Source: Pigoraptor vietnamica
Taxonomy: Eukaryota; Opisthokonta; Filasterea
Direction of reading: 5' to 3'
DNA: 47,514 bases
NCBI GenBank assembly: GCA_943704525.1
Contig: CALSCQ010000793.1
Location: 1 to 47,514, forward strand
Below the pieces are notes generated by a model. The model was not told the origin of the DNA and ran no database searches. It worked only from the letters and a program-made list of their open reading frames with translations. The translations under genes were made by a program, and so were the position numbers. Shown here one piece after another: positions 9,815-40,886 of the stretch (the stretch's first letter is position 1; each line of letters begins with the position of its first letter).

Positions 9815-11116
9815 TCACGCTCTCCTTGCACCAGTGACGCTGGTGGGTCGCGAATTTTGCCGTTCGAGCCGGGGAAGTGGCGGCGTGGCATCCCCCGAGG
9901 TGCCCGGAGGCTTCTCAGCGCCGTTGCTCAGCGACAGCGGCGTTACTGTTTCCTGTGTCGGCGGCGTAGCCGAGCCGTTCGACGACGAACTTGCCAGCGG
10001 CAACACGCCTTCGAGCAAAATCCCGCGATGGATGGACATTCGGCGTGCGAGGGTCGGCGGCGGCGGCTGTGGCGCGTCGGGCTGCTTGTCCGGAACGGGC
10101 ACCTGCGGCAGCCGCTGCGTCACAAAGTCCGACGGCGTTGGTCGCTTATCGATCGCGCCGATGTTGGGCGCTAGTCCCAATGTCGCCGAGAGGTCGACCG
10201 AAGTCTTGCGGCCCTTTCGACCGCCAAGCGCGGGCTGCTCGTTCTCGCTCCGCTTTTTCTGCAGATCGGTCGTGAGCTGGTTGAGAGCGTTGAGCTGCTG
10301 GATCTCCTTGCGAAATCGAAACGACGGGTCCAAAAACTCGTTGTCGAGGTCGTCCAGCGCCTGTTTTCGCTGCGCAATGTAGTACGCCGAGTCCTCCTCC
10401 TTGTGTTCCTCTGGGAGCGCGCCAGCCTCCTTGATCGCCGCCCCGAGCACCGAATTTCGCCTCGCCGTCCCGGAGCCAGTGCTGAACGAGCGCGACCGTT
10501 TCAAGCGCGTGCCACCGGAAGCGTCCGTGGGCACCGTGTCCTCCTTCGAGCCTTCCCCTTCCGCGCCGGCGGCTTCGGCGCTCCCCTCCGTGGCCGCCTC
10601 TGTGACGGTCGCTGCATTCTGCGCCGCCAACGCCGTCATCGACACGGGCTTCCAGTTGCTCATGGCCGAGAGGCTTCGCCGGCGCTTGAGTTGCGGTTGT
10701 TCTTGCGGGGTTTCTTCCTCGGCAGGCTTCGACGGCGAGCCCGTAGCGAAAGAGTCCAGCAAAGTGTCGCGTGTCGAGTCGCCATAAAGTGCCGCAGACG
10801 AAGAGCCAGACGCGCTCAGATTGAGAGAAGATTCGTTCGCTCCGCCAGCGTCACTCTCCTTCCTCTTTGCCGTCATCGCCGTCGCGTTCTGCGCCTTCTT
10901 CGTGTTGAGCGCCTCCATCTTCTTAACGAGCTCGAGCTGCTCCTTCGTCAACCGGATGCCCGCCGTCTCTTTCGTGCGGTCGATCGTGTCCAGCTCTTTC
11001 TTCAGCTTGTGTTGGTCCGAAGCGTACGAATTGATCACGTTCACTTCCGAGCCACGCCGATACTTTGGCAACTCCTTCGAGTCCGCCACAAGCGGCTGCA
11101 TCTCCTCATTCTCCAT
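9815..11116 (-). CDS. Uncharacterised coiled-coil / disordered protein, single exon
   Basis: An uninterrupted 433-aa frame; I do not recognise the family. The N-terminal ~75 residues are charged and helical-looking (KLKKELDTIDRTKE, LTKEQLELVKKMEALNTKKA). Two Ser/Ala-rich linkers follow, with basic RRxS sites (LKRRRSLSAMSN, RLKRSRSFSTGSG, TARRNSVLGAA, LARRMSIHRG) that look like AGC/CaM-kinase phosphorylation sites. A second helical block lies near residues 255-300 (YYIAQRKQALDDLDNEF, RKEIQQLNALNQL). The tail is Pro/Ser-rich. No membrane segment or signal peptide is seen. Codon choice is GC-rich like the neighbours, and the frame has dense, biased composition, which supports real coding. Being intronless is unusual in this window. 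The repeated RRxS sites suggest a phosphorylated scaffold; this is inference only. Confidence 0.7.
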   Translation of the reverse strand: MENEEMQPLVADSKELPKYRRGSEVNVINSYASDQHKLKKELDTIDRTKETAGIRLTKEQLELVKKMEALNTKKAQNATAMTAKRKESDAGGANESSLNLSASGSSSAALYGDSTRDTLLDSFATGSPSKPAEEETPQEQPQLKRRRSLSAMSNWKPVSMTALAAQNAATVTEAATEGSAEAAGAEGEGSKEDTVPTDASGGTRLKRSRSFSTGSGTARRNSVLGAAIKEAGALPEEHKEEDSAYYIAQRKQALDDLDNEFLDPSFRFRKEIQQLNALNQLTTDLQKKRSENEQPALGGRKGRKTSVDLSATLGLAPNIGAIDKRPTPSDFVTQRLPQVPVPDKQPDAPQPPPPTLARRMSIHRGILLEGVLPLASSSSNGSATPPTQETVTPLSLSNGAEKPPGTSGDATPPLPRLERQNSRPTSVTGARRA

Positions 11117-11779
11117 CTCTTCCGCTCGCCGCCGCTACTGCGGCCACCAATGCCCCCCGCAGCAGCCGAAACAGAGTTTGCGGGCCCGCCTTAAGCTCCC
11201 GGAGAGCTTTCGTCGCCCCGCAGCACCATGACCGCGTGCGCGCCGAAACGGTTTAGCGAGCCCCCCCTTCGACACCACAACCCGTCGGATGCCGCTGATG
11301 GAGTTCAGTTTTCGCAACGCAAAGTCTCGCGGGATAAAACGAGAGCGGTGTCGTGTAGAAATGGACGGGAAATGAGCTTTTGTGAGGCGAAGAGCATGGG
11401 GCTACCCCTGGGTGAAGACAGATAGTGTCCACGACAGGCGTTGCCATGCCGCTGCTTGAACTGGGTGCGGCAACGCTGATTTGAGAAGGGTCAAAAGTTT
11501 GCAAAAATTACAGGCGTTCTCAAATCAAATTTGGGCGTCCATTGTCCTTTGGACAGTTTCGCCACTCACGCCCCGGATGCAAATTTGGGCCAGCCTAACA
11601 CACTATAAGGCGATCCTTCCGTGTGTGTGGACGTGCGGTTTTTACGGCACAAAAACAAAGGTTTATAGGCCGGGGGGCGAGAAAGGAGTGAGAGCGAAGC
11701 GAAAGAAAGACTACGGCAAACGAATGACGAACGCAAAAATGAAGCGGCGACTAAATTCACGACGCAAAGGATGAGGCAT
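11117..11779. other. Intergenic region
   Basis: 663 bp between two minus-strand genes. The string AAATTTGGGC occurs twice, near 11528 and 11580. No gene or other repeat seen. It should hold the promoter of the single-exon gene and the 3' end of the sororin-like gene. Confidence 0.4.
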
Positions 11780-12709
11780 CTACACGACTTCCTCCTCGAG
11801 TTCAAAGTCGTCGACCGCGGCAAAATGAGCGCGCATCTCGGCCATTTGGCTCTCCAGTTGCACGTTGAGCTCCTTCAGATTACAAATTCAATAAATGAAA
11901 TGGTTAGAAACAAGGATGCAGTGCCACATCGGCGCACCACAATTCGAGCACCGACACTGTGCCGGGCAACTCACCCGCTTCACTTCCTGTATCCTGGGCC
12001 TCTTCCGGACTCCGCTGCGGCTCAGCGCGCTCGTGTCGGATCCCACGGCGGACACAAACGACGCCTGCGTGTCGGGCTCGTCTTTGGGTGCGCGTCCCAC
12101 AACCGGCGAACCGACGGCGGGTGATGCAAACCGCTCCTGAAGCGAGCTCGCGTTGGACGATCCGGCGCTAGGCGTCGACTGGAACGGCGAACTCGCGGGG
12201 AGCGACGCGGCAAAAGATACGTTGGGCGAGACGACGGCCCTGGAGGGCGTAGAAAGCGCCGCTTCGGGCTTCTTCTCTGCGCGCCTCGCCCGTTTCGGCC
12301 GCGCAGGCCCGACGTCTTGGGTGCTCAGGGCAAAGGGATCATCGACGTCCGAGAGGTTGTCCCGCTCGCGCTTCACGCTTTGCCGCGCAGCGCCTTCGCG
12401 CTTGATGGACTCCCTCACCGCAGCCTTTGCGTCCTTCTTGCCACGCACCGTAGCTTTCTTCGCCGGCGATGACTCGTCGAACTCAGAGCCCGAGGAAGCC
12501 GGCGACGACACCGAATCCGAGGAAGAATTTTGCCGCTCTGAAGCAGGCGCCTTCACAGTCGCAGCCGCCTTCCCCGCAGCACGCCTCGGCCTGTTTGCCG
12601 CGAGCGACTCGTTCTCCTTCTGTTTGGGCGCATCATCCACTTGCATGGTCGCTTCCATCGGGGTCTCTCGATGGGTTGCGCGAGCCCTTAGTTGGCGACG
12701 GGTCGCCAT
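11780..12709 (-). CDS. Basic nuclear protein with KEN box and sororin-like C-terminus
   Basis: Two exons, 11975-12709 and 11780-11872 (donor GTGAGT, acceptor AAG), give 275 aa. The start MATRRQLRARATHRETP is chosen because upstream sequence in this frame looks non-coding. The body is Ser/Pro/Lys-rich and probably disordered, with basic clusters (RPRRAAGKAA, RPKRARRAEKK) and many S/TP sites. A KEN box (PKQKENESLAA) lies near residue 33. The spliced C-terminus reads VKRELNVQLESQ then MAEMRAHFAAVDDFELEEE. It resembles the vertebrate sororin (CDCA5) end, AAMNAEFEAAEQFDLLVE, in order, spacing and total protein length (252 aa in human). Sororin protects cohesin from WAPL and is destroyed through its KEN box. 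I do not see its FGF or YSR motifs. The gene itself is well supported; the family name is a hypothesis. Confidence 0.45.
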
Positions 12710-13227
12710 CGCAAAGCAAAGAGAGAGCCGAAACCGAAGTCGCCGCTCGCAAGAACTCTCCTCGAGCACCTTATAATGCGGTGTACACCGAAAATTTAGG
12801 GTGGATTGAATGAAGCGTTGCAATTCGAAAGAAGTGGGAAGATGTGAAGAGAAATGAGATTGGAAAAGGCCGAGTTTGAGGGTGAGAGTTTTTGAACACG
12901 AACCAAGGCACACACAATAACAGTCGCACAAATGGATGTCTTCTTCGCCGATGAGACCGACGTGCGTCGTCTTCATTAGCCGGCTTGTCCCCGTGCACCC
13001 GACACTTGGCATTTCCACCCAATTTTTGCAACAATTTCAATTTGTGGAGTCCCGGCCGACTGACCAAATTTGGAATTTCCCGCCACTTCAAAGCCGGGCG
13101 CGCCGTGTTCTAACCCTCACCTACATTGCGTCAACGGACAAGCGTCAGCACGTGCAGTAAAAGTGCCGAATCGTCAGATTCCAACATGTGCAACCACACG
13201 CACATTCTGCCAAGCGAGATGCTGTGA
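12710..13227. promoter_or_regulatory. Divergent intergenic region
   Basis: 518 bp between the sororin-like gene (minus) and the tRNA modification gene (plus). No coding or repeated element was recognised. It presumably carries both promoters. Confidence 0.4.
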
Positions 13228-14859
13228 ATGTTTCGCGCCGGTGCTGTGTATGCGAATGTCCCGCTGGTCGCCGTGGTTGGCGCCACGGGCACGGGCAAGT
13301 CCAAACTGGCCATCGACCTCGCGCTTGCGGTCGGTGGAGAGATCATCAACGCCGATGCCGTTCAAGTGAGTGAGCTATGTTTACGTGTGCGCTGTGTGGT
13401 GCTGTATAGGAGACTGTGGCATATTAGGGGTCACAGTGAATTGCTGACATCTTCGATTCATTGTGTAGATGTATAAGGGCCTCGACATTGCCACGAACAA
13501 AGTGACGCCGGAAGAGGCGCAGGGCGTGCCCCACCATCTGCTCGGATTCGCCGACCCGTTTTCCGAGCTGATCGTCAGCGACTTTTCGCGCCTTGCCACC
13601 AAAAAGATATCCGTCCAATTGCTTGTCCGCGCTAGTGTTCGGATTGCGATGCAAATCCCACACATTTTGCGACTTCCCTTGACGCATCTTACGTCCTTGA
13701 GATTCACGACAGAGGGCGCGTGCCCATTCTCGTCGGCGGTACAAACTACTATATCCAGTCGGTCGTGTGGGACACCCTTCTTGAACCCGACTGCGACGAC
13801 GAAGGTGCTGCGGAAAACGACGTCGGCGGCGAGCACGATGGTGTGGTCGACATGGGCCTCACCGCGCCCCAACTTCACGCACAGCTGGCAGAAGTCGATC
13901 CTGCCATGGCTCGCGTCCTTCACCCCAATGATCTTCGCAAGATTCGCCGCAGTCTCGAGGTGTATCACGCGTGGGGGCGACCTCACTCGTCGCTCCTTGC
14001 CGAGCAGGGCAATACGGCGGCTCGTACGCGTTTCCCTCGCACGCTGTTCTTGTGGGTCGACTGCGCATTGGACGTCTTATATCCGCGTCTGAATGCGCGT
14101 GTGGACACGATGGTGCAGCGCGGATTGCTTGCGGAATTGCGCGCACACGCACGCGCCTGGCGAGCGAACGTGAGCGCGACGTCGGGGCCGTCGAGCGCAT
14201 CGAGTGAGTTGCCGAACTTCACGCACGGCGCCTTGCAGACGATCGGTTTCAAAGAATTTCGCGACGTCGTGTTCCGTGCGGATACCGAAGCGGACGAGGC
14301 GCAGAGTGCGGCACGCGACGAGACGAGCGTGAGTGAGGGGATCGAAGCGACCAAGACGGCGACGCGCCGCTACGCGAAAAGACAGGTTTCCTGGTTGCGC
14401 CTGCAGCTGTGCAAACGAATAGCAGCGGCGTCGTCGTCAAAAGCGCCCACGGACGGGGCGGGTGGCATCGAGCACCGTCCAATTCTGCGTCGCGTGGATG
14501 CGTCGGATCTGTCGCGGTGGGAGAGCATACGGGACACTGCGACGGCCATCGCGCGCGCGTTTGTCGCCGGGGATACGTCCAACGTATTGCTGCGCGATGA
14601 GTCACCCGCTATTGTGTCGACACCGGACGACCCCGCCGCGCACGCTGAGCGAAGGGCGGCGCGCACCTGCGAACGATGCCCCGGTAAAATTCTCATGGGA
14701 GAGAAGGAGTGGCTCGATCACGTGAAATCAAAGGGGCACAGGCGATCGAACAAGCGGAGGCCGCCGCCGGAAGAATCGCCCAGCGAGGGTGACGCCGAGA
14801 AGCGGAGAGCGATCGAGAAAGAAGGCGGCGTCGTCGCTCGCAGTGGAACGGACGAGTGA
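13228..14859 (+). CDS. TRIT1: tRNA dimethylallyltransferase (isopentenyltransferase)
   Basis: MOD5/TRIT1/MiaA family enzyme that adds a dimethylallyl group from DMAPP to A37 of tRNAs (i6A37). Three exons give 480 aa: 13228-13365, 13469-13606, 13693-14859. Motifs in order: P-loop [13 protein letters not shown] (residues ~16-28), [77 protein letters not shown] and [13 protein letters not shown]. The C-terminal CERC...DHVKSKGH is the zinc-finger tail typical of eukaryotic members. A low-complexity insertion rich in Glu/Ala lies near residue 290. The second intron has no good GT-AG reading; an AT-AC U12-type intron at 13607-13692 keeps frame and gives exactly the family spacing. The start at 13228 gives a short leader. 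The gene converges on the VOC gene with about 100 bp between stops. Confidence 0.97.
13607..13692 (+). other. Probable U12-type AT-AC intron
   Basis: 86-nt intron of the tRNA isopentenyltransferase gene. It begins ATATCCGT (U12 AT-AC donor consensus ATATCCTT). It carries TCCCTTGAC at 13675-13683, close to the U12 branch-site consensus, with the branch A ten nucleotides before the terminal AC. Splicing joins ATKK to [11 protein letters not shown] in phase 0 and restores the 22-residue spacing of the family between the V(x)DF block and the P of (L/V)PILVGGT. A weaker GT-AG alternative (13613 to 13698) also keeps frame but is one residue short. Confidence 0.7.
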
Positions 14860-14960
14860 ACTCCCGAGGCCCTTTGGTCGATATTGGCACCGCCTTCTAT
14901 CGCGTGACGGAGTGCGCCTGCAACTCCCTCGCTGGAACAACGCATGTATTGCCATTCCCC

Positions 14961-15274
14961 TCACTTTTGGTCGGGCGGGACGTAATACTTTGCGAAAAGG
15001 CTGTCCGGGTTCGACATTGCCTTGAACTCGAGATTGTTGCCGCTGGGGTCCTTGAAGAACATGGTCCACTGCTCGCCGGGCTTGCCCTGGAAGCGCAAGT
15101 GGGGCTCGATGATGAACTTGACGCCGTGCGATCGCAACCGCGCCGCAAACTGGTGGAAGTCGTCGACGGTCATGGCGAGCCCAAAGTGTGGCACGGGCAC
15201 TTCGTCGCCATCTGGGAACCACAGCGATGGAAGTAAAAATATCAGTTATGAGATGTGAAACTGTCTGTGTGTGT

Positions 15275-15354
<80 letters not shown>

Positions 15355-15736
15355 GTGCGTGCGTGTGTGTGTCTAACACACCGACAGGGTTGAAGTGATC
15401 CATGCCGCGGTATGTGTCGGCAACCAGATGGCACACAATCTGATGTCCTCGCAGGCTATAGTCGACCCATTTTGCGGACGAGCGCCCCTCTTCGAGTCCA
15501 AGGATGCCGCCGTAAAATCGCCTACACAGACACGTACAATCAGCACACTGGGACAGCGCACAATGTCAAGACGAGGAAATCAAGGGTTAAAAAAACGCTC
15601 ACTTTGCCTCCTCGAGCGAGTGCACGGGGAACGCAAGGTGGAAGGGCGGCATCTTTGCGACCGGCTGTGCCTGCGTGGCGAGCATGCGCCACTGGCAAGA
15701 CACGGGGCCCAGCCGTGCTATGGACGTGCGCAACAT
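14961..15736 (-). CDS. VOC/glyoxalase-fold metalloenzyme, probably mitochondrial
   Basis: Three exons, 15603-15736, 15382-15521 and 14961-15211, give 174 aa. The first ~20 residues (MLRTSIARLGPVSCQWRMLA) are basic, lack acidic residues and look like a mitochondrial presequence. Then comes a vicinal-oxygen-chelate domain: MPPFHLAFPVHSLEEAKRFY, GGILGLEEGRSSAKWVDYSL, GHQIVCHL, NPVDGDEVPVPHFGLAMTVD, FHQFAARLRSHGVKFIIEPH and GNNLEFKAMSNPDSLFAKYY. Candidate metal ligands are the His of FHLAF, the His of PHFGLAM and the Glu of NNLEFK. The pattern matches bacterial VOC-family proteins annotated as glyoxalase/dioxygenase whose substrate is unknown. It could be a lactoylglutathione-lyase relative or a ring-cleavage enzyme; the sequence does not decide. 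The intron at 15212-15381 is mostly a GT/CA microsatellite. Confidence 0.9.
15261..15374. repeat. (GT)n microsatellite in VOC intron
   Basis: About 110 bp of GT with a few GC interruptions. It fills most of the second intron of the VOC-family gene (CA in the transcript). Confidence 0.95.
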
Positions 15737-16380
15737 TCTACAGTACAGCGTCACACTGAGAGAAGATGCGAGAAACGCACAAGATAGACAACAGGTCGAG
15801 AGAAAGAAATGCTTGAACAGTTGAGGCGAACAGCAGGTCGAAACAAAAGTGGCTTTGGCCAGAGTGTGGCTCAATGATCACGTCAGGTCATGTCCACAAT
15901 GGTCATACAGTGTGTACGGCATAATCATTCTATCACTGTAGATAAATTCCGGGGTAGATATAAACAGAAAAATCAGTGACGTCAGGGGCGAAAGTTCCAC
16001 GGCAGGGATTTAATGTGATAAGCGTCGAATTTCGCGTCAAAAACTCATACCATTCAATTTAATATCGCGCACAATTTTTGCAGAGTTCGTACTCTCAAAA
16101 TTTAGAGGCACCTCACACGCAAGGTCGTCCGAACCGAGTCGCACCTCTTGGCGTGTGCGGCCCTCATTGCTGTGTGTCACAAAGAGAGTGCGTAGCGTGC
16201 GTATCTCACGCGCACACATGCACCTTCTGGAAAGTCAGCTCTGAGCGAGAGAGACACTCGCTTGGTGGTCGTTCTGTTCGTCCGTGTGTCACCCTAATCG
16301 TGTGACGGTAGTCCACTTCGTCATATTGGGGGCTTTTTTGTGCAAAGTTCTGGCCGGCGCCCTATTGCATGGCGCAGTAG
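15737..16380. promoter_or_regulatory. Divergent intergenic region
   Basis: 644 bp between the VOC gene (minus) and the kinase gene (plus). A 60-codon minus-strand frame at 16037-16219 ends beside a possible GTATGA donor. It could be a small exon, but no family was recognised and no partner exon was found. Otherwise nothing seen. Confidence 0.4.
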
Positions 16381-20170
<3,790 letters not shown>

Positions 20171-20732
20171 GCATCCACGGCGAGTCCCTGCCGCGACCAA
20201 TCGATGCGCAGGATTAGAGGTCGCGAGAACTGAGTTTCAATTGGTAGATACAGCGCCACACGCTCGTCGAGAATCAGTTGCTGCCTTCGGAGCGCATCGA
20301 ATGCCTCCTGCTCGACACTGAGGAGTCCACCGATCAACAACTGCCGCCGTGTGAAGCACCCAGACAGTTACATACATCAGATGTCAATGTCTTGAATCAG
20401 CGTGCATTCACACACTAAAAACACATTGCTGTTGAAAACCCAACTGCGCTTTCCACAGTGGCCGCTGAGACTACATGCGGTGAGAATGCCATCGTCGGTT
20501 TTGAGCATGCCGGACCCAACTGCGCTGCGCTATTTAATATGCTTTCGACCGGATATCTGTATATGTGCCCGCCAGCGATGGATTTCGGCCCATTGTCCTT
20601 TGGTCTTTCGGCAGTGTCCGTCAAGGGGTACTGTACCCCGCCCTGGTGGGTATCAACGGTACCTAGTCAGTGCACAAACAACAAGGCCGGGCAACTCTGG
20701 CAAAACTCCGAGTGTGTATTCCGGCCCTTTCG

Positions 20733-37797
<17,065 letters not shown>

Positions 37798-38554
37798 GCA
37801 AAGCGCCACGGTAAGCGACGGCACGGCAGCACCGGCGGCTCGGACAGTGGTAACGCCGTGCCGGCCGGCGCGCCGGGCGGCCCCACTTGCCGGCACGATG
37901 GCTGCCGGAGCCGTCCGCCGGCGTCCGAGAGGCGCGCGCCGAAGCGTCGAAACGCTCCGCGGCGTCCAGTTTGGCCATTTCTTTGTGACCGACACAAACG
38001 CAGAACGCAGGGGCTGTTGTTTGTCTTTGTGTGCTTCGCCGAGCCAGTCAGTGGAACTCTCTGGGATTGAACGATGGGGTCTACACGGCAAACAGACCCT
38101 CGGCTCGTCTACGCATCCGGGGTCGCCAAATTTCAGCACGTGACACCACGTGATTGCACGACTGCGTCGATTTGTGTGTGTGTGTGCATGTGTGTGTGTG
38201 TGCATGTGTGTGTGTGTGTGTGTGCATGTGTGTGTGTGTGTGTGTGTGTGCATGTGTGTGTGTGTGTGTGTGTGTGCATGTGTGTGTGTGTGTGTGTGCG
38301 TGCGTGCAGAGATACGTGAGTAAATGTATATATGCGCAGCGTACTAACCGATAAAATGAGCGACTGCTCTCCTTCGACCGAGCACGGCCACTGATAGCAC
38401 CAAAGTGAGAGGGAGTGCTCTGCTTTTGTTCGAATGCGCTGCGTGCGGTTGCTGTAAGAAAGTCGCATCATATTTTACGGTTCGCCGCTGAACGCTGCCG
38501 ATAGTGCTGTATTCGGCACTGTAGAGGCCCACGGCGCGCGAATGTGTTGTTGGC
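37798..38554. promoter_or_regulatory. Receptor 5' region and TOP3B 3' flank
   Basis: Holds the upstream region of the LRR receptor (37798 to about 38170, with an open frame but no ATG in register), a GT tract (38171-38310), and copy B of the direct repeat. No further gene. Confidence 0.5.
38171..38310. repeat. (GT)n tract with GTGCAT interruptions
   Basis: About 140 bp of GT broken by regularly spaced CAT. It abuts the left end of direct-repeat copy B, just as a GT tract abuts copy A at 19588-19648, so the tract was probably part of the duplicated segment. Confidence 0.93.
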
Positions 38555-38695
38555 CTAGGGTCCCTTTCCCCGTCCCCGTCCACGACCACCACCACGACCG
38601 CCCCGCCGCCGCCCTCGACCGCCCCTCCCGCGCTTGAACATCGGATGGCGCGACTGTGCGTGGCCGGAGACGACAAGGTCGTGGAGCACCTGCAC
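38312..38695. repeat. Direct repeat, copy B (kinase/TOP3B junction)
   Basis: About 384 bp matching 19649-20170 in the same orientation. It holds a remnant of the kinase last exon that has lost about 125 bp, including the zinc finger and its acceptor, then the intergenic stretch, then the true TOP3B last exon. The missing segment in copy B ends at GACCGA, a string that occurs twice in copy A, so the loss may be a short-repeat deletion. Confidence 0.93.
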
Positions 38696-40799
38696 GCATG
38701 TGCAATAGCGTTGAGACCGTCAACTCGAAGAATTGGTGCATTGCAAGCAGAAGGATTCACAAACCCCGTAAAAGCGGGCAGCAAGTAATGTGCGCATGGG
38801 GATTCGAACTCACGTCGTCGCACTGCATGCACCCGACAAAGTGCGTCTCCCCGCTGCCGAGCGGCGAGTTGTTCTTGCTGAACTCGACTTCGAGCAGGCG
38901 CATGCCGCAGTCGCACCACGAGTCCTCCAGCGTGGACAGCGCAAAGGCGCCCTGGACGACAATCACACGCACAAACGGAATGTCAAAAGAGAAGAAAGCG
39001 AAAAGGCGACGCTGAAAGCTCGAGAGCGAAGCCTCGGCATCCCTCAGAAACGGCGATAACGACAATTGCGCACTTGCCTCGCACAGGTGCAGCACAAAGC
39101 TGCAGAGGTTGCACGCGATGCGCCACTTTGGCGCGCTGGCCTCGTCGAGCACGAGCGTCCCAAACTCGCACTCTGCGCACGGGCAGACGCCGTGCCGTGC
39201 CATGGAGTGGGGACACGACGCGTTGGTGCACCGGTTGCAGCCCATCGCACCCTTGATGCCGCTCGCACCCTCCGCGAGGCCCTCGGTGGGGTTGTTGTAG
39301 CACGCGGGACAGATGATGAACGACTTGCCGCGCGTCCCCGTCGAGTAGAGGACGAGCTCGAAGCCGTCGAGCGGGCACGTGATCTCCTTGTAGAGCTTGA
39401 TGGACCCGTTCGAAGGCAGGCCGTACGTACGGTCGCAGTGCGCGCAGTGGAGGCGAGGGGGGACGAGTGGCACGTAGCGCATGTACTTTCGACAAAGGCC
39501 GCACTTGGAGAGCACCTTCGCCTGCGCGGCTGCGGGGCTAAAGGTCGCGCCGAAGAGCTCGTCCATGCAGTCGAGGCGCGCGACAAAGTTGAGGAACTGC
39601 GAAGCGGGAGAAAAAAATTGGTGGGTTGGAGGGTGCTCCCGTCCCGGTGTACATTGCTTGGACACGGAGGGCAAATCGATAGTATAATATGCGGTCATTC
39701 GTATTCTGCGGACATTTGTGCGCTTCACACCTTTGCCTTGAAGCGCGCGGTGCACTCGGCGAGGACGACGGCGTATTCGCTCTCGCGCGACGCAATCCTG
39801 TTGAGGTCGCGCTCCATGGCCGATCGCATGGTTGGAAGACAGAGCTCGGGGTCGATCTGCTGGTAGCCGTGGATGAGGACGATGCCGAGGGGCGTCGGGA
39901 CGAGCGTGCGACCTGTGTAAGGGTGCGAGGTGCGAGGAACAGATGAGGGCTACAGAAACCTGCAACTTCAGTGAAACGCACACCATATGCATATGCACAC
40001 GTACGCACAGACGCACACGTGCACAACCACATACACACGCGCACATATGCACTGCGCAGACGCATGCACAGAGACACACGGGCACCCACCGGCGCCAACG
40101 GTCACGTAGTTCCTGTTGCAGATGTTGTTGATGTGGACGGCGATCGAGGCGTCCGTCCCAATGCCGTGCTTTTCCATCAGCGCGATGAGCTCGGACTCCG
40201 TGAGGTACCCCGGCGGCGCCGTTTGCCGCTTCGAGAGGCCCGTTTCGACCACCTGGCACGCGTCGCCCATCGAAAACGACGGCGCGGAATCGCTGCGTTC
40301 CTCGTCTTCGGCGTCCTCGTTGTCCATGTCCTTTGGAGACAGCGAATCAGCTTAAGTCATAGATGCGTGTCCATCGACTCCACGGGAGTGGGAAAGTGAG
40401 AGCGGATCAGTGCAATGTGCGCCCATATGCGCTTGCAATTCGAGGGAGGAGCTGAGTAAGAGAGAGCCCACAAAGAGCAGATACACGCCCAAAGGAATAC
40501 CAAATCGTGAGGGATAGGCCAAAGGACAGCAGCAAGCGAGAAATCCCAATTCAAAGGAGCAGAAATGCCCCACGCGGACATGAGGGAAGAGAGTGGCGTT
40601 AAGGTAACACGATGTTGAAAGAAAAAAGGGCCTGCGCACCTCATTCGACGACCACAGCTGCACGCGCGTGAAGCCTGGGTCCAGCATGGTGATGCCGACG
40701 CACGTGAAGAATTCGTCGCCGATCGCAAGGCGGCTCTTCGTGCGAACGTACCTGACGAGACGAACCCTCAGTGGTCACAGCACATGTGCACACGCATGG

Positions 40800-40886
<87 letters not shown>

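Noticed and set aside
16037-16219. 60-codon minus-strand frame with a possible GTATGA donor, vaguely like a Pcc1/LAGE3 segment
   Set aside because: The likeness is weak and no second exon was found; kept only as a note in the intergenic entry.
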